Shown: piece by piece, positions 33,290 to 45,031 of the stretch
Position numbering within the stretch: position 1 is the first letter of the stretch
Layout of the letters: the number at the start of each line of letters is the position of its first letter
NCBI GenBank assembly: GCA_963383645.1
Contig: OY726565.1
Location: 30,002,034-30,066,033 of the forward strand
From: Muscardinus avellanarius
Lineage: Eukaryota > Chordata > Mammalia > Rodentia > Gliridae
Direction: 5' to 3'
DNA: 64,000 bases
Notes under the pieces: generated by a model
The model's database searches: none
What the model was told of the DNA's origin: nothing
The model's input: only the letters and a program-made list of their open reading frames with translations
Position numbers and translations under genes: made by a program

Positions 33290-33718
33290 TCTTCTCTTAT
33301 TAAAAATATTGGAGAGGGGTCAAGATGGCGGCAGTGGAAGCCAGGATTCAAGAGATGCAAACTAATCCTAACTAATCCACCTTGAACTTTTGGGGAAAAA
33401 AAAATCTCTGGGAAGGTGGACTGTTCCTGTTGCACATGCTTAACAATTCTGTGTGGGAAAAATATTTGGGAGAGAATTGAGATGGGGGAGGCAGCAGCAA
33501 TGGCGGTGGGCAGTATTTGTTAGAGGCAGAGATCTGATTCAATCCACCCTTGAGCTTTTGAAGAAATCGCCCCAAAGGGTAGAATGCTACCGCTGCACAT
33601 GTTCAGGAATTTGAGACAACATGCTTTGTGAATAAGGTGCTCTGAAGAGAACCGGGATGGCTGTGGCGGCAGCAGCAGGGCTCAGTATTTGGCTGCTGCC
33701 TCACGCCCAGCAGAAGTT
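33290..33718 (+). mobile_element. L1 5'UTR monomers, right part
   Basis: At least two tandem units of about 165-175 bases (from about 33308 and 33475) share aatccacc(c)ttgaacttttg and ctg(t/c)tgcacatg words and AAGATGGCGGC-like heads, plus a third partial unit from about 33650. They continue the block ending at 30515. No ORF1 follows, so this is an orphan promoter array. Confidence 0.7.
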
Positions 33719-33923
33719 TACTTTTTTTTGTACTGAAAATTGAACCCCAGGGCATTCTACCTCTAAGCTATATTCCCAGGTCTATTATATTTTTATTTTG
33801 AAATAGGCTCTCACTAAGATGAGAAGGGCCTCTTTAAGTTGCTGAGAATGGCATCAAACCTATAAACTTCCTGTCTCAACCTCTCAAGTATTGAGGTTAC
33901 AAGTGTGTGTCACTGTGCCTGCT
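33719..33923 (-). mobile_element. Dimeric B1-ID SINE
   Basis: T-run, tRNA-like arm, linker, and diverged 7SL-like arm ending cactgtgcctgct. Flanking gaagtttac and gaactttac may be a worn TSD. It ends the 5'UTR array. Confidence 0.86.
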
Positions 33924-35669
33924 GAACTTTACATTTTAAATAACTCTCTCACACTAGCAGCAACTCTCACAGAAATTATGATATAAGGAGTCCAACTATC
34001 TTTGTTGCTTAGAGAAAAGAAAGCATAAAGAAATTTGGGAGAAGTCAAATAGGCCAGTTCAACGAGGGATAAACTGAGAAAAAAGCAAACTTTAGAAAAC
34101 TTTAGAAAAAGCCTAAAAGTTAGATTGACCTGGTGGTGGATTGGAATTTTCATTTAAAGATTAAGTACCTCATTTTAAAACTCTGGGAAGTCATTAGTAA
34201 TATTGATGGATTAGAGTAACAATATATAGAATTATTTATGTGATATTAAAATTAAAAAATAAACTGAAAGTGGAATATTGGTCAGAAGGGTGTTGAAGAT
34301 GGAGGTTTTATCTGAAAGGCTTGGCTTATTTCAGAGGAAGAGAGAAGTTTGCACATAGATAGCATTTAGGGTTTTTAAATCAAATATCATGTTGGTTCAC
34401 AACATATTTTAAGAGCCTGGTCATAATCATAATGCCTCACTACATATAGCAGGTATATTCACGACCACTAAAATAACTACAATATTTTGTTTCACTAAAA
34501 ATTTGGCCTGCCACAATGTCCCTGATATTTAATGAAAGTGTTTTTCCTGGGAATCTTCACACTGTCCATTGGGGGAAAAAAATATTTGTTCCCTTCAAAG
34601 TGGGAGAACATTCAACAACCTCTGAAATATTATGTTTCAGGGGAGTTGACATTGATTTTCAAAGGGAAACCACTTTCAGCATAAATTAGAGAATAATTCA
34701 TTCCTCCTTACACCCATAATGTCTTTATTTGACCTTAAGTATGCAGAGATACTATCGCAATTTTCCACTTAAATTCTCTAAATTTGATGTTCCCATTTTA
34801 TCTTGCCCGTTCCAAAGTGAAAATAAAAATTTCATAAAGTCACCATTAATCAGTCAATTAACAATCATTCTCTGCTCTTCTGATAGAATACAAATGTGTT
34901 TCTACTGCAACCTGAATAACTCAAAACACACAGTGATGGAAAGAAGCCCTAGGTGAACCATAGAGTGGGATGGGTGATTATTTTTAATTTTATTTCTCAA
35001 ACAGAAAATTACATAGGGATTTCAGGAGACCAGAGTTATTGTTTAAGGAAAGCAGAATGTTAAAGAAAAAGAGATTTGACCCCTAACTTTATATGAACTG
35101 ATGGAACTTGGCAAATTTTCCCAGAGTCGAACAATTCCAAGAGTAAACAGTGATACAATTATCCCAAACAACTGACATCATAAAGTCAGAATAAAAAAAG
35201 ACTATACTCTGAAACTTCAACACAAGGACCATTTAAGTTGAATGAAATGATAAGTTTTCAAAATATGGCCTTTAATCAAAATACTTACTGCTGGATAGCA
35301 GACACCTCTACAACCACTAAAGCAATTGCTAATATTCTATTCCAAGTCTGATTCTCTATAAAAAGTTTATTTTTATCACTAGAGTCATTAGATATAAATT
35401 TGACCAGTAGAACTTAAAAGTTTCAATTCTAATTAAATGTTGCAAAAGCAACATTTCTTCAATACCACTTCTCAGATTAGAGGTGATGTTGTATCTAAAT
35501 GGTAAGTCTTAGTGTTATCATCCGTGTTTTATTTTTCTAAATTCAACTTAGATATTGTATAGCCTTTGCTTTTAAATACTTATAGTAAAAAAAAGTCAAA
35601 ACATTTCTATATACTTATAGTTTGCAGAATAAACTTATTCTTTAGGGACTGTTTATACCAAACAGTTAT
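33924..35669. other. AT-rich stretch, nothing recognised
   Basis: Unique-looking DNA. Short frames at 33929-34153 (minus) and 34729-34956 (plus) have no recognisable domain. Confidence 0.4.
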
Positions 35670-35866
35670 GGTAACATTTAGTTGATTCTTATTAAGTGCC
35701 TAGCATTTTACTAAGAACGTGAGATGTAACCATCTCACCAATACAGCGATCAGGTAAGTGCTGTTGTAATATTTGAATGCAACCATGGCCCAGGGAGTTA
35801 AATAGATTTCCCATAACATAGCTAGCAAATGGCAGATCTGAACCTGAAGCCCAGGCAGGCTTACAA
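35670..35866 (-). mobile_element. MIR, antisense
   Basis: Antisense MIR words in order: cttattaagtgcctagcatttt, gttaaatagatttcccat, catagctagcaaatggcagatctgaacc and cccaggcaggct. The right-hand part is the best kept. Confidence 0.85.
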
Positions 35867-35877
35867 AAAACAAAATT

Positions 35878-36077
35878 AAGCAAGAAATGGTGGCACATGC
35901 CTATAATCCCAGTACTTGGCAGGTTTATACAGGAGGGTAACAGGGTCAAGGTCAGCCTCAGCAACTTAGGCCCTCAACAACCTAGTGAGGCCCTATTTCA
36001 AACTGAAGAATCAACTAGAACTGGGGAGGTAGAATGCCTATAGTACCACATCCCTCAGTACCACACACAAAAAAAAT
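35878..36077 (+). mobile_element. Dimeric B1-ID SINE
   Basis: 7SL-like arm (ggtggcacatgcctataatccc) and a shortened tRNA-like arm ending cctcagtaccacacac. It directly follows the MIR end. Confidence 0.84.
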
Positions 36078-36149
36078 AGCAGGGTCTTGCTCACAGTTTC
36101 ATATCCAGAGTCATAATCTCCTGAATTTATTAGTACTTTTTTTTCAGGA

Positions 36150-36290
36150 ACTTTTTTATACTTTTATTGATGCATTATAGTGTTACAGTCTCACATCATA
36201 ATGTACTAAACTTTTGCTACTTATTCCTATTCTAATTTTTCTGTTCCTTACCCTCATTCAGTAGAGTAACTGGAATGTTTCTGATAAACA
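36150..36290 (-). mobile_element. L1 3'UTR end, antisense
   Basis: ttatacttttattgatgcattatagt is the antisense of the L1 terminus ending in accaataaaa. Only about 140 bases are kept. Confidence 0.72.
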
Positions 36291-37025
36291 TGTGTGACTC
36301 CAATATGAAGTTGGAAGTCTGACTTTATAATTCTTCACGGTGGCTAGCACAGTGATCTACCCAAAAGGACAAATTAGTAAACAAAATTGAAAGTTGTTGA
36401 GCACAAAGAAATTTTCAGAGCAAACAGCTGCTCTGAAAAAAAGAAACTGGGAAATTCCCATTGGCAAATCTGTTTTTTCTGATGACCAAATACCTGTGGT
36501 CTGGATCTGCTGCCCTGCTGTGCCCTTGCTGCTCTTCAAACTATGTGCGAACAAGCAGTCTCCAAAATCACTTGGAGATCTCAGAGCCACAAGATAACCA
36601 CAACACATTTGAACTGGTGGCCACTGCTGATATTTCAATACAGCATCAACCTGCGGTGCTAAGCAGCAGGGTCCAGGATGTATTTTTTTCCCTGATCTGT
36701 TTTTCTAGTGAGAAAAAAAAAGTATAATAGTCTTCCTGACAAACTTGTCAAGAATTATATTTTGTATTATTAGCAGACTTGAAAACATAGCAACATAAAA
36801 TGTTATTCATGTAGATGCTCTGGAATAATCTTCATATCAAAAAGATTTTTATAACCAAATTGTTATTTTATTTGAAAAATCATAACTTGTTTCCTTTAGC
36901 ACATGGATAATTCTAGACCTGCTCAATAAAATCCCATTGAAATTTGAGGTTATTTAAGCACCAATATCACCCTGTATTTATTTTGGTTATCTTGTTTAGG
37001 GGCTTTGGTATTTTTGTTTTTCTCT
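36291..37025. other. Unique-looking stretch, nothing recognised
   Basis: Overlapping frames on both strands at 36357-36727 are probably chance; none has a known domain. Confidence 0.4.
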
Positions 37026-37029
37026 CTCT

Positions 37030-37098
37030 TCTTTTTTTTTTTTTTTTTTTTTTTATTTGCTAGTACTGAAGGTTGAACCCAGAGGCATTGTACTTCAC
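37030..37098 (-). mobile_element. tRNA-like SINE arm, truncated
   Basis: A T-run of about 23, then tagtactgaaggttgaacccagaggcattgtact. The 7SL-like arm is absent. Confidence 0.78.
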
Positions 37099-37635
37099 CT
37101 GGAAAGAAGCAAATAAAAATTACTAAAAGAAAGACATATCATTCCGAGGCAGAAGAACTAGTTCCATAAATCTAAAAATCACATTTTAATTAACATGTCT
37201 CTTCTAAGATGTAGCCCTCCTATCTATGGCAATCTGTTAAAAAGTAAGTCAGAAAATCATTTGTGTCTGGGGAACATGTAATTTTTACAGCCTTTCCCCA
37301 CAGATTTTTAAATTGTGTCTCTGAATCTGCAACAGTTGAATAAAATATGTTAACCGTAAGCATACTTTCCTTAGGAATTTGTTATATTACTGGAAATTAT
37401 GCAAATAGCTTCCCCTACGTGTTTATTTTTTGAAATTTAAAACTCAATTTACATATGCCTTCCACATTTTCCAGAGGAAGTATTTATTGACAAACTGCAT
37501 GGGATTATCTCAGCTATTTACATGATTGTTAATTTATTTTTAAGTCTGCATCAATTTATAACTGTTCTTTCTGACTTGTGTACATTCCCACATTAACTAA
37601 AATAATAAAATTAACCATTAAACTATTCTATGCAC
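37099..37635. other. AT-rich stretch, nothing recognised
   Basis: No repeat family or gene signal that I can name. Confidence 0.4.
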
Positions 37636-37639
37636 TTAT

Positions 37640-37891
37640 TTTATTTATTTATTTGTTTGTTTATTTATTTATTTATTTATTTATTTATTTTGGCAGTACT
37701 GGGGTTGGAGCCGAGAGGCATTCTATCTCTGAGCTATGCCCTAGCCCTATTTTTTATTCTTTATTTTGAAACAGGATCTCACTCAGTTGCAAAGGGCCTC
37801 ACTAAGTAGCTGAGGCTGTTCACGAACTCAGATCCTCCTTTCTCAGCCTCTCAAGTACTGGGATTACAAGAGTGCACCACCACACCGGGCT
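37640..37891 (-). mobile_element. Dimeric B1-ID SINE with (TTTA)n tail
   Basis: A long TTTA tract (about 37640-37690), both arms, and an end at caccacaccgggct. Flanking words atgcacttattttat and aggtacttactttta may be a worn TSD. Confidence 0.92.
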
Positions 37892-37951
37892 CTAGGTACT
37901 TACTTTTAAAAGTGGAAATTTTGTTACATGCAAATTACTAGATTTGTCTTG

Positions 37952-38160
37952 TTTTTTTTTTTTTTTTTTTGGTTTGTTTGTTTGTTTTGTGGTACTGGGT
38001 ATCAACCCCAGGGACATTCTACCTCTCGGCTATGCCCTCAGCCCTATTTTTTATTCTGCAACAAGGCCCCACTAAATTGTGGGTCTCAGACCTGTAATCC
38101 TCCTGTCTCTGCCTTCTAAGTACTGGGCTTACCAGCATGCACCTCTCCACACCTAGCTCG
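37952..38160 (-). mobile_element. Dimeric B1-ID SINE, deleted
   Basis: T-run and (TTTG)n, a good tRNA-like arm, then a 7SL-like arm lacking the gtagctgaggctg part (aattgtgggtctcagacctg). Confidence 0.86.
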
Positions 38161-40210
38161 GTTTTGTAATTTCCTAAAGAATCCGAAGACATATTTGGCC
38201 AGGATAAGAAGCCTGATCAATACCTGACTGTCTTGATTGTAAAGAACTGACGACTTGGCAGCCATGAAAGGAGAAAGACGCAGGCCAGCAATGGCCGATT
38301 ACTGGGATCAGAGTGTCTTCACACAGAGGAGGGCAAAATGCTTCAGAAATAGGCATTATCTTTGTTAAAATTTCAAGAGGAAGAAGTAAAATACTGAAAA
38401 TATATGCAATTGGTTGTAGAAATTCAAAGCACCCTCTGTCTTAAAAGCTTTTACCTAGGTAAGTCGTCTCAAGGTTGTATTTTCACCCAGGGTATTTCAG
38501 AAAATCGTTATAGAGTTGGGCTGATGAGTTACTTTGGATGATGTCTATAAAGAAAATAGAGAATAAAGAGGAGCTTGGCCTGAAGTAGATACTTCACTTT
38601 TCAACAGGACAGAGCTAGCTAGCCAGCCCTGTTGGAGAAAACGGTACTACTGGGAAATCGGCCCCTGGCTGGACATCTGCTTCTCAGAGATGATTTCTAT
38701 ATCACAAAAAAAGTCCTCCTTTCTTGACTCTGCCACTGCTAAACCTCTACCTTAAAAATGTTCAAGTAAGAAATTTATATGGAATTCCCAGTTTAGTTGT
38801 TTACAAACCCATAGACAATAGTATCTCCTTGAGTGAGTCTATGATAAATTTGAAGTCATATTTGTCACTTCATTTTAAATGTATGAATTATAAAGCCCTA
38901 ATTTTAATGTAATTTTTCTCATGAAAATTAATCAAAGATCACCTATTTTTAAATGTTGCATTAGAAACAGCTTTTGAGAAGCAACTGTATTTGCAAACCG
39001 GTTGAAATTATTGAAATTTTGTTCATGGCCAGGTTTCTTACTCTAGGTTGTTTACTCTTATTTTGTGGCCGATGAGTGCTTGAAACAACCAACCATCTCA
39101 ATGGTCCAATACATTTTTGCTATTAAAAGGTTTCCTTGTGCTACCTTGTGAGCAGGATTCTTGCTGCTTAAGGAAAAAAGTCTCCTAACAGATGAAAAAC
39201 CATTAAATGTATAGAAAGTAGGTGGAAGAGAGAATCTGTGCAGTTTGAAATAGTATGCTGGCTTTTACATGCTTGGTTTAACTACTATTACCACTAATGG
39301 CTGTATCATCAAACCATGCAAACCTAAGAACGTCATTTGGTAAAATCCCTCAGTTTTCACTTAAATGACAAATGGAAGAGTTGAAATGCACTCTACAACC
39401 CACAAGTGTTTGAGAACGATTGCGTCAAAGGAGAATACATACTCATTTTCATACATGTTCCTTTTTCGTAAACAAAATTTTAAGTACAAAAAAAAAATGA
39501 GAATTATAAAAGTAAATTGTACAACTTACTTTCACATTAGAACAAGGTCTAAATTTAACAAAGGAGGTGAGATGTTAACAGCCAACATTACCAAGGCTAG
39601 AAAATGAGTATCTGGAGCAGAGTAGGATGGCCAACATCTCTTCAGTGAAAAGAAACATGTACAGAATAAGTTCATGAGCTGATGGTGATTATTACTGGAT
39701 ACATAGCATTTGTCTTACAATATAAACTTAGCTAATAGACCCTACTCCCAATGCAGAGGGACAGCCTATCAAGTAGCAACAGCTGTATTGAGCCAAAAAG
39801 AAAGAAACTTATTTTAAGCTACTTAACTTTGGTTCAGAATTTCATATCAATACTTTGGTAAAAATAATAATAATTTTAATAATAAACTTTTGATTCATCT
39901 ATCCATAAATACTTTGTATACATAGGTATATTTAAAGTTAAACCTTAAATTTATTGTGTTATTTTCATTCAGTCTAGGAATATTATTTGGTGTCCATTAA
40001 AAGGTTTTAGATTCAAATTTTGAGCATTTTTATTGTCGAAACTCTCATTAAATTCACTGAATAAAAACTTCTACTATAAATTCATTGAACCATTTTATTC
40101 TCCTTCAGTATTTGAAAAATTCCAAATAAAGTGGAGTGAAAAATTTGGTCACTTTTGAGCAATTCTGTCTCATGACAGTAAAATACCCAATAGATCACGA
40201 TGTTTTGGTG
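38161..40210. other. Long unique-looking stretch, nothing recognised
   Basis: About 2 kb without a repeat that I can name. Frames at 38174-38356 (minus), 38724-38912 and 39365-39607 (plus) lack domains and splice or start context. Confidence 0.4.
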
Positions 40211-40216
40211 AAGATT

Positions 40217-40437
40217 TTTTTTCCTGCAGTGAGGGGATTGAATCCAGACCAGGGACATTCTACCTCCAAGCTACACCCCCCAGTAATATTTTTATTCTTT
40301 ACTTTGAAACAGGGTTTCACTAAATTGCAGAAGGCCTAAGTAGCTGAGGCTTAGTAAGCATTGTCTTACTAAGCCTGGATCCTCCTGTCTTAGCCGCCTA
40401 AGTACTGGGATTACAAGTGTGCCCCACCACACCCAAC
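40217..40437 (-). mobile_element. Dimeric SINE with internal hairpin
   Basis: Both arms are present, but the 7SL-like arm carries a 12-base inverted repeat at 40347-40376 where other copies read gaggctggctgcgaacc. Confidence 0.88.
40347..40376. repeat. 12-bp perfect inverted repeat, 6-bp loop
   Basis: aggcttagtaag, loop cattgt, then cttactaagcct, the exact reverse complement. Confidence 0.97.
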
Positions 40438-40577
40438 ACAATACAGCTTTTATATGTGGCTATTGATAAAAATTAGATGTCTTCACAGGATAGAACTTGA
40501 CTGATTTTTTTAAAGAGTAAAGAGTACTACACAAAAAGATAAACTGGTTGGAAGAATATTATTACATATTATTATAA

Positions 40578-40757
40578 AATTTTGAATCTGGGAGTGGTGG
40601 CACACACCTATAATCACAGGTTCAAAACTAGCCTCAGCAACTTAGCAAGACCCTCAAAAACCTAGAAAGACCCTGTTACAAAAGTAAAATAAGACCTGGG
40701 GATGTTTAAAAAAAAGAAGTAGAAAGCCTTTGGGTTTAATTCCCAGTACCAAAATGA
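40578..40757 (+). mobile_element. Dimeric B1-ID SINE, deleted
   Basis: tggtggcacacacctataatc, then a jump to gttcaaaactagcctcagcaac, linker, and tRNA-like arm ending ttcccagtacc. The middle of the left arm is missing. Confidence 0.85.
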
Positions 40758-41017
40758 ATTAAGAAACCAGTTATTTTCATTTAGTAAGTATTAAAGTTAT
40801 GAATACAAAATTCACTTAACATTTTAAAAGATATCATGTTTAAATATAATAACTTGTTTTATTAAAAATTAAGAATTTTATATTTGTTTACAATGACACA
40901 GATTCAAGAGACAATGCTTACTAAGCATAAAGACTAAAAGAAAGAAAGCTGTATTTCAATTTTTGAATTGATTCTTGTGCACGGCCAAAATTTCTACATT
41001 TAGAAATCTCATCACCA

Positions 41018-41081
41018 TGCTACTAGTTTTCTAGGGCTAAAGCAAAATACCATATATTTCATGGCTCAAACAATAAATTTA
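41018..41081 (-). mobile_element. MLT1 LTR (MaLR), left part
   Basis: actagttttctagggctaaagcaaaatacc and ggctcaaacaataaattta match the antisense head of an MLT1 LTR. A SINE interrupts it. Confidence 0.72.
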
Positions 41082-41266
41082 AGCTGGATATGGTGATGCA
41101 GGCCTGTAATCCCAGGAAGCTGAGAGCAGGACCACAGGTTTAAAACCAGCCTCAGCAACTTAGTGAGGCTGTCATCAATTTAACAAGACCCTATTTCCAA
41201 ATTAAAAAAAAAATAGAGTTGAAGTTGTAGCTCAGAGTAGAATGCCTCTGGGTTTAATACATAGCA

Positions 41267-41273
<7 letters not shown>
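41082..41273 (+). mobile_element. Dimeric B1-ID SINE inside MLT1
   Basis: Complete plus-strand dimer with a poor tRNA-like arm end (ggtttaatacatagcaaca) and a (CA)n tail. Confidence 0.86.

Positions 41274-41308
<35 letters not shown>
41274..41308 (+). repeat. (CA)n microsatellite as SINE tail
   Basis: About 16 CA units directly after the SINE arm. Confidence 0.96.
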
Positions 41309-41310
<2 letters not shown>

Positions 41311-41625
41311 ATTCGCTCATAGTTCTGGAGACTGAGATGTCAGCATGTTCAGCTTCCTTTGAGAACTGTGAGGTCTGAGGTCTGACTCTATCCTAGGTCC
41401 CTCTCTATGCATATAGATAGTCACCTTCAGTTTCACATGGGGTTCTCTCTATATGTTAGGCTATCTTCAAATTTATTCTTTTTTTTTATAAGTATTCCAG
41501 TATTGTTGGATTAGGGCCCACCCTAATCACCTCATTTACTTTGCAAAGACCCTGTCTTCAAATAAGGTCACATTCCATGGAACTGGAGGCTTAGGGCTTC
41601 AGCATATGAAGGGCACAAGTGCTGG
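41309..41625 (-). mobile_element. MLT1 LTR (MaLR), right part
   Basis: ctcatagttctggagactgag, ttggattagggcccaccctaatcacctcattt, gcaaagaccctgtcttcaaataaggtcacattcc and cttagggcttcagcatatgaa are clear antisense MLT1 words. Confidence 0.85.
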
Positions 41626-42287
41626 AACATATATATGTAAGTGGGGGGCACACTGACAGGCCATCTTTCCAGCTCTTGTAGAAACAAAGGGTCTTCCCAG
41701 CCAGGGGAGGACACTGCAGCTTTTTTGGTTTACAAAAACATAAAATAATCACATCACCTACTTTTCTGGCCTCCAAAATTTAGTGGATTGTTATTAGTAA
41801 GTGTTATATCTGAAATTCAGAATGGCAGATATTTTAAAATATGTGTTGTACACATTTATTTAAGAACTTGAAGTCTACCTGAATTAAGCGATTCACTGAG
41901 GGTCTACTCAGAAGCTCACGACAACCGATTAATACATTAAGCTTTGTAACAGAAAAGGCTATGGAGTGTTACTCATAGACAACTTAATTTTAGTTCTTGG
42001 GGTTTATGAAATGGAGTATTAAAACAGGCCTTTGAACTTTGGTCCTAGATTTGTGTAAAGTTACTGTTGTCCTTTTCTTCTGAGTTTGGTAATTAGGAAG
42101 AGGCTTATCTTTCTCAACAGTCAGCTTGTGGTCTCTTCCTTGAGAACGAAAATTGTGTAACTTAAAATGTTCTCTTCCTTGTATTGATGGCCAGTCAATA
42201 GAAAGTATGCTTTCTGAGCAAATCTGCTGAGTTTTACAATGGGAATATTTGTTTTTCTTCATGTAATTTTTAATCCATGTTTTAATC

Positions 42288-42288
<1 letters not shown>
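41626..42288. other. Unique-looking stretch, nothing recognised
   Basis: Minus frame 41990-42262 has no recognisable domain. Confidence 0.4.

Positions 42289-42328
<40 letters not shown>
42289..42328 (+). repeat. (GT)20 microsatellite
   Basis: Perfect dinucleotide run with no SINE attached. Confidence 0.98.
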
Positions 42329-42330
<2 letters not shown>

Positions 42331-42624
42331 GTCATATTCTAAGGCAGACATTATAATAATGGTTTGTACTGAAATGTGTTGATATACTTCAGTTACCTTC
42401 TAGACCCAAATATTTACAATTTTAAAAATAATATGTGATGTTTTCTACAAACTTGGTTTGTTAAAATTGGAAGGAACTTGATGGATTGCTTAATGGCACT
42501 GCCATACAGTATTTTATACCTAAAATAGTTTTATATTCATATAGTATTATATATTAATATACTTACAATAAATAACCCATACCATTGTATATATAAACCT
42601 TTCCATATAACAAGTAACATTTTA

Positions 42625-42844
42625 TTTTATTTTATTTTATTTTTGTGATACTGGGAAAGGAACCCAAGGGCATTCTACCTCTGAGCTACACCCCCAGCCC
42701 TATTTTTTATTCTTTATTTTGAAACAGGGTCTCACTGAATTGCAAAGGCTCTCACAAAGTAGCTGAGGCTGTCTGCGAACTGCGATCCTCCTGTCTTAAC
42801 CTCCTGAATGCTGGGATTACAAGTGTGCAACACCATGCCTGACT
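42625..42844 (-). mobile_element. Dimeric B1-ID SINE, full length
   Basis: (ATTTT)n head, both arms and an end at caccatgcctgact. The 15-bp TSD acaagtaacatttta / acaagtaccatttta (42610-42624 and 42845-42859) differs at one base. Confidence 0.94.
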
Positions 42845-42937
42845 ACAAGTACCATTTTAAATCAAGTATCTTTTTAAACCAAAAAGATAAAAATATATTG
42901 GTTCATTTTAAGTGTATTTTAGCATTTGTAGAATAAT

Positions 42938-43262
42938 AGGTGTGTCTATCAAGAGATGAATGGACAAAGAAAATGTGGTATATATATGCAATGGAGTTTT
43001 ACTCAGCCATGGAGAATAAATGTTTGCCATTTGCAGGAAAATGAATAGAAATGGAGAACATCATGCTAAGTGACATCAGCCAGACTCAAAATCAAGGGCT
43101 GTGTGTTTTCTATGTGGAAACTAGAGGGGAAAAAGGGGAGGAAAAGGAGAGTTATGGGGAAGGAAATAGACCAAATGATGCTATGTGCATGAATATATTC
43201 CTATGGATCTCACCATCATGTACAATTACAATGCACCAATAAAAAATTAAAAATAAAAAAAT
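42938..43262 (+). mobile_element. 5'-truncated L1 3' end
   Basis: gtgtctatcaagagatgaatgg, gtggtatatatatgcaatgg, catgctaagtgacatcagcc, a purine-rich 3'UTR stretch and a final caccaataaaa with A-rich tail. Confidence 0.92.
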
Positions 43263-43302
43263 CAAAGGAAATGGGTAAATAATGATTCAATATGACCTTT
43301 TT

Positions 43303-43497
43303 GGGGAAGGCATTCTACCTCTGAGCTACACCCCCCATTCCTATTTTTCATTCTCCATTTTGAAACAGAGTCTCACTAAGTTGTACAGGACCTCACTAAG
43401 TAGCTGAGGCTGGCTGCGAACCCGGATCCACCTGTCTTAACCTCCCAAATATTGGGATTACAAGTATGCCCCATCATGCTCCCCATCATGCTCAGCT
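43303..43497 (-). mobile_element. Dimeric B1-ID SINE, 3'-truncated
   Basis: The tRNA-like arm starts only at ggcattctacctctgagc; the B-box part is lost. The end shows a small duplication (ccccatcatgct twice). Flanking atgacctttttgg and tatgactttttaa may be a worn TSD. Confidence 0.88.
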
Positions 43498-44102
43498 CTC
43501 AGTATGACTTTTTAACTCAAGTTTTTAAACTGATTTGCAAAATTTCACCATATTGATCACCACATGTTGCTACAAAAATCTCTCATTTCTCATTGTTATT
43601 CCAGGAGAAAACTGGAACTAATGTGTTTATAAAATGAAGCAAACAATTTTAAAGTATTCTGATTGGTAGCAAATCATAGAAGAATGTCAGAGCTGTGAAA
43701 ATTCAACCTGATAATTCTATAACATACATTGTAGACCTATTTGGTGGCAAGACCATCTGCAACTCCCGCTGCTAACAGGAAACATCTATACATGACAGAT
43801 TTTTTTTCCTTAAGCACTTTATCTTACTTCATTCACCCAGAATGTCAGTTCTGCTTTCTCAATAAATTTAGCAGCTACTCTATGTGATGTTGCATTTCAG
43901 CTACTAAAAACAATCATAGGCAGACATTGAATAGTTTCCAGACAACTAGTCTACAGCATGAGCCTATACAGAAGATATCCTGCCATAAATGTATCTATTT
44001 CTGTTATTAAAGGACATATTTTAAGTTCTTCATGTAGTAGAACTTCATTACTTAATAATATGGTAAACTAACTTGTAGTCACATTTCATTTGGCAAATAC
44101 CT
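43498..44102. other. AT-rich stretch, nothing recognised
   Basis: No repeat family or gene signal that I can name. Confidence 0.4.
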
Positions 44103-44114
44103 TTAATTTATAGT

Positions 44115-44118
44115 GTTT

Positions 44119-44154
<36 letters not shown>

Positions 44155-44354
44155 TGTAGTGCTGGGAATGGAACCCAGGGGCATCATACCTCTGAGCTGC
44201 ACCCCAGCCCTATTTTTTTATTCCTTATTTTGAAACAGGATCTCACTAAGTTGTGAGGGCCTCACTAAGTAGCTGAGGCTGGCTGCGAATCCAGATTTTC
44301 CTTTCTCAGCCTCTCAAGTACTGGCATTACAAACATGCATGACCACACCTGGCC
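44115..44354 (-). mobile_element. Dimeric B1-ID SINE with (GTT)n tail
   Basis: A GTT trinucleotide run of about 11 units stands in for the T-tail. A perfect 12-bp TSD, ttaatttatagt, lies at 44103-44114 and 44355-44366. Confidence 0.94.
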
Positions 44355-44366
44355 TTAATTTATAGT

Positions 44367-44789
44367 TTTAAATCTATAATCTGTATGAAATTGTGCTAGA
44401 ATGGTATTAGAGCTCCTAAACTCAGCAAATTCTACTTTTGCCCATGCAATTTAGTGAACTAAATTGGTCATTGGAATACATTTTCCCATATTAGCTGTGG
44501 ATCATTTAAAAAGCAAGGAGACAATTGTAAGATATAGTCAAAAACACAAATAGGTAAAACTACAACTTATTATGTCAACAATTTGGCATTTTTGGAAGTT
44601 AGATACTACTGACTTTACTGGATATCTACCGTACTCTTATGTATGGCTGCATGTTATGTTTGTGTAGTTTACTCCCAGATTAAACTTGAGTGATTATCAA
44701 AATCTTTCTTACTTCACTCACTAAACACTGCTCTTCTATTTGGATTTATTGACTTAGAGATTGAATCCATTTTTCTATTTTGTCAAAAC
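44367..44789. other. AT-rich stretch, nothing recognised
   Basis: No repeat family or gene signal that I can name. Confidence 0.4.
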
Positions 44790-44804
44790 AGAAAGGGTAC
44801 CTTT

Positions 44805-45016
44805 CCAAGCTGGGAATGGTGGCACACACTTGTAATTCCAGTATTCAGGTGGCTGAGACAGGAATCATAGTTCATGGCAAGCCTCTGCTACTTAGTGAGT
44901 TCCTTTGCAACTCAGTGAGACCCTGTTTCAAAATAAAGAATAAGAAATAAGGCTGGGAATGTCGTTAAAGGTAGAATAACCTTGGGTTCCATCCCCAGTA
45001 CCACACACAAGAGATA
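44805..45016 (+). mobile_element. Dimeric B1-ID SINE, full length
   Basis: Both arms, ending ccatccccagtaccacacac. The 15-bp TSD agaaagggtaccttt / agaaagggtatcttt (44790-44804 and 45017-45031) differs at one base. Confidence 0.94.
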
Positions 45017-45031
45017 AGAAAGGGTATCTTT

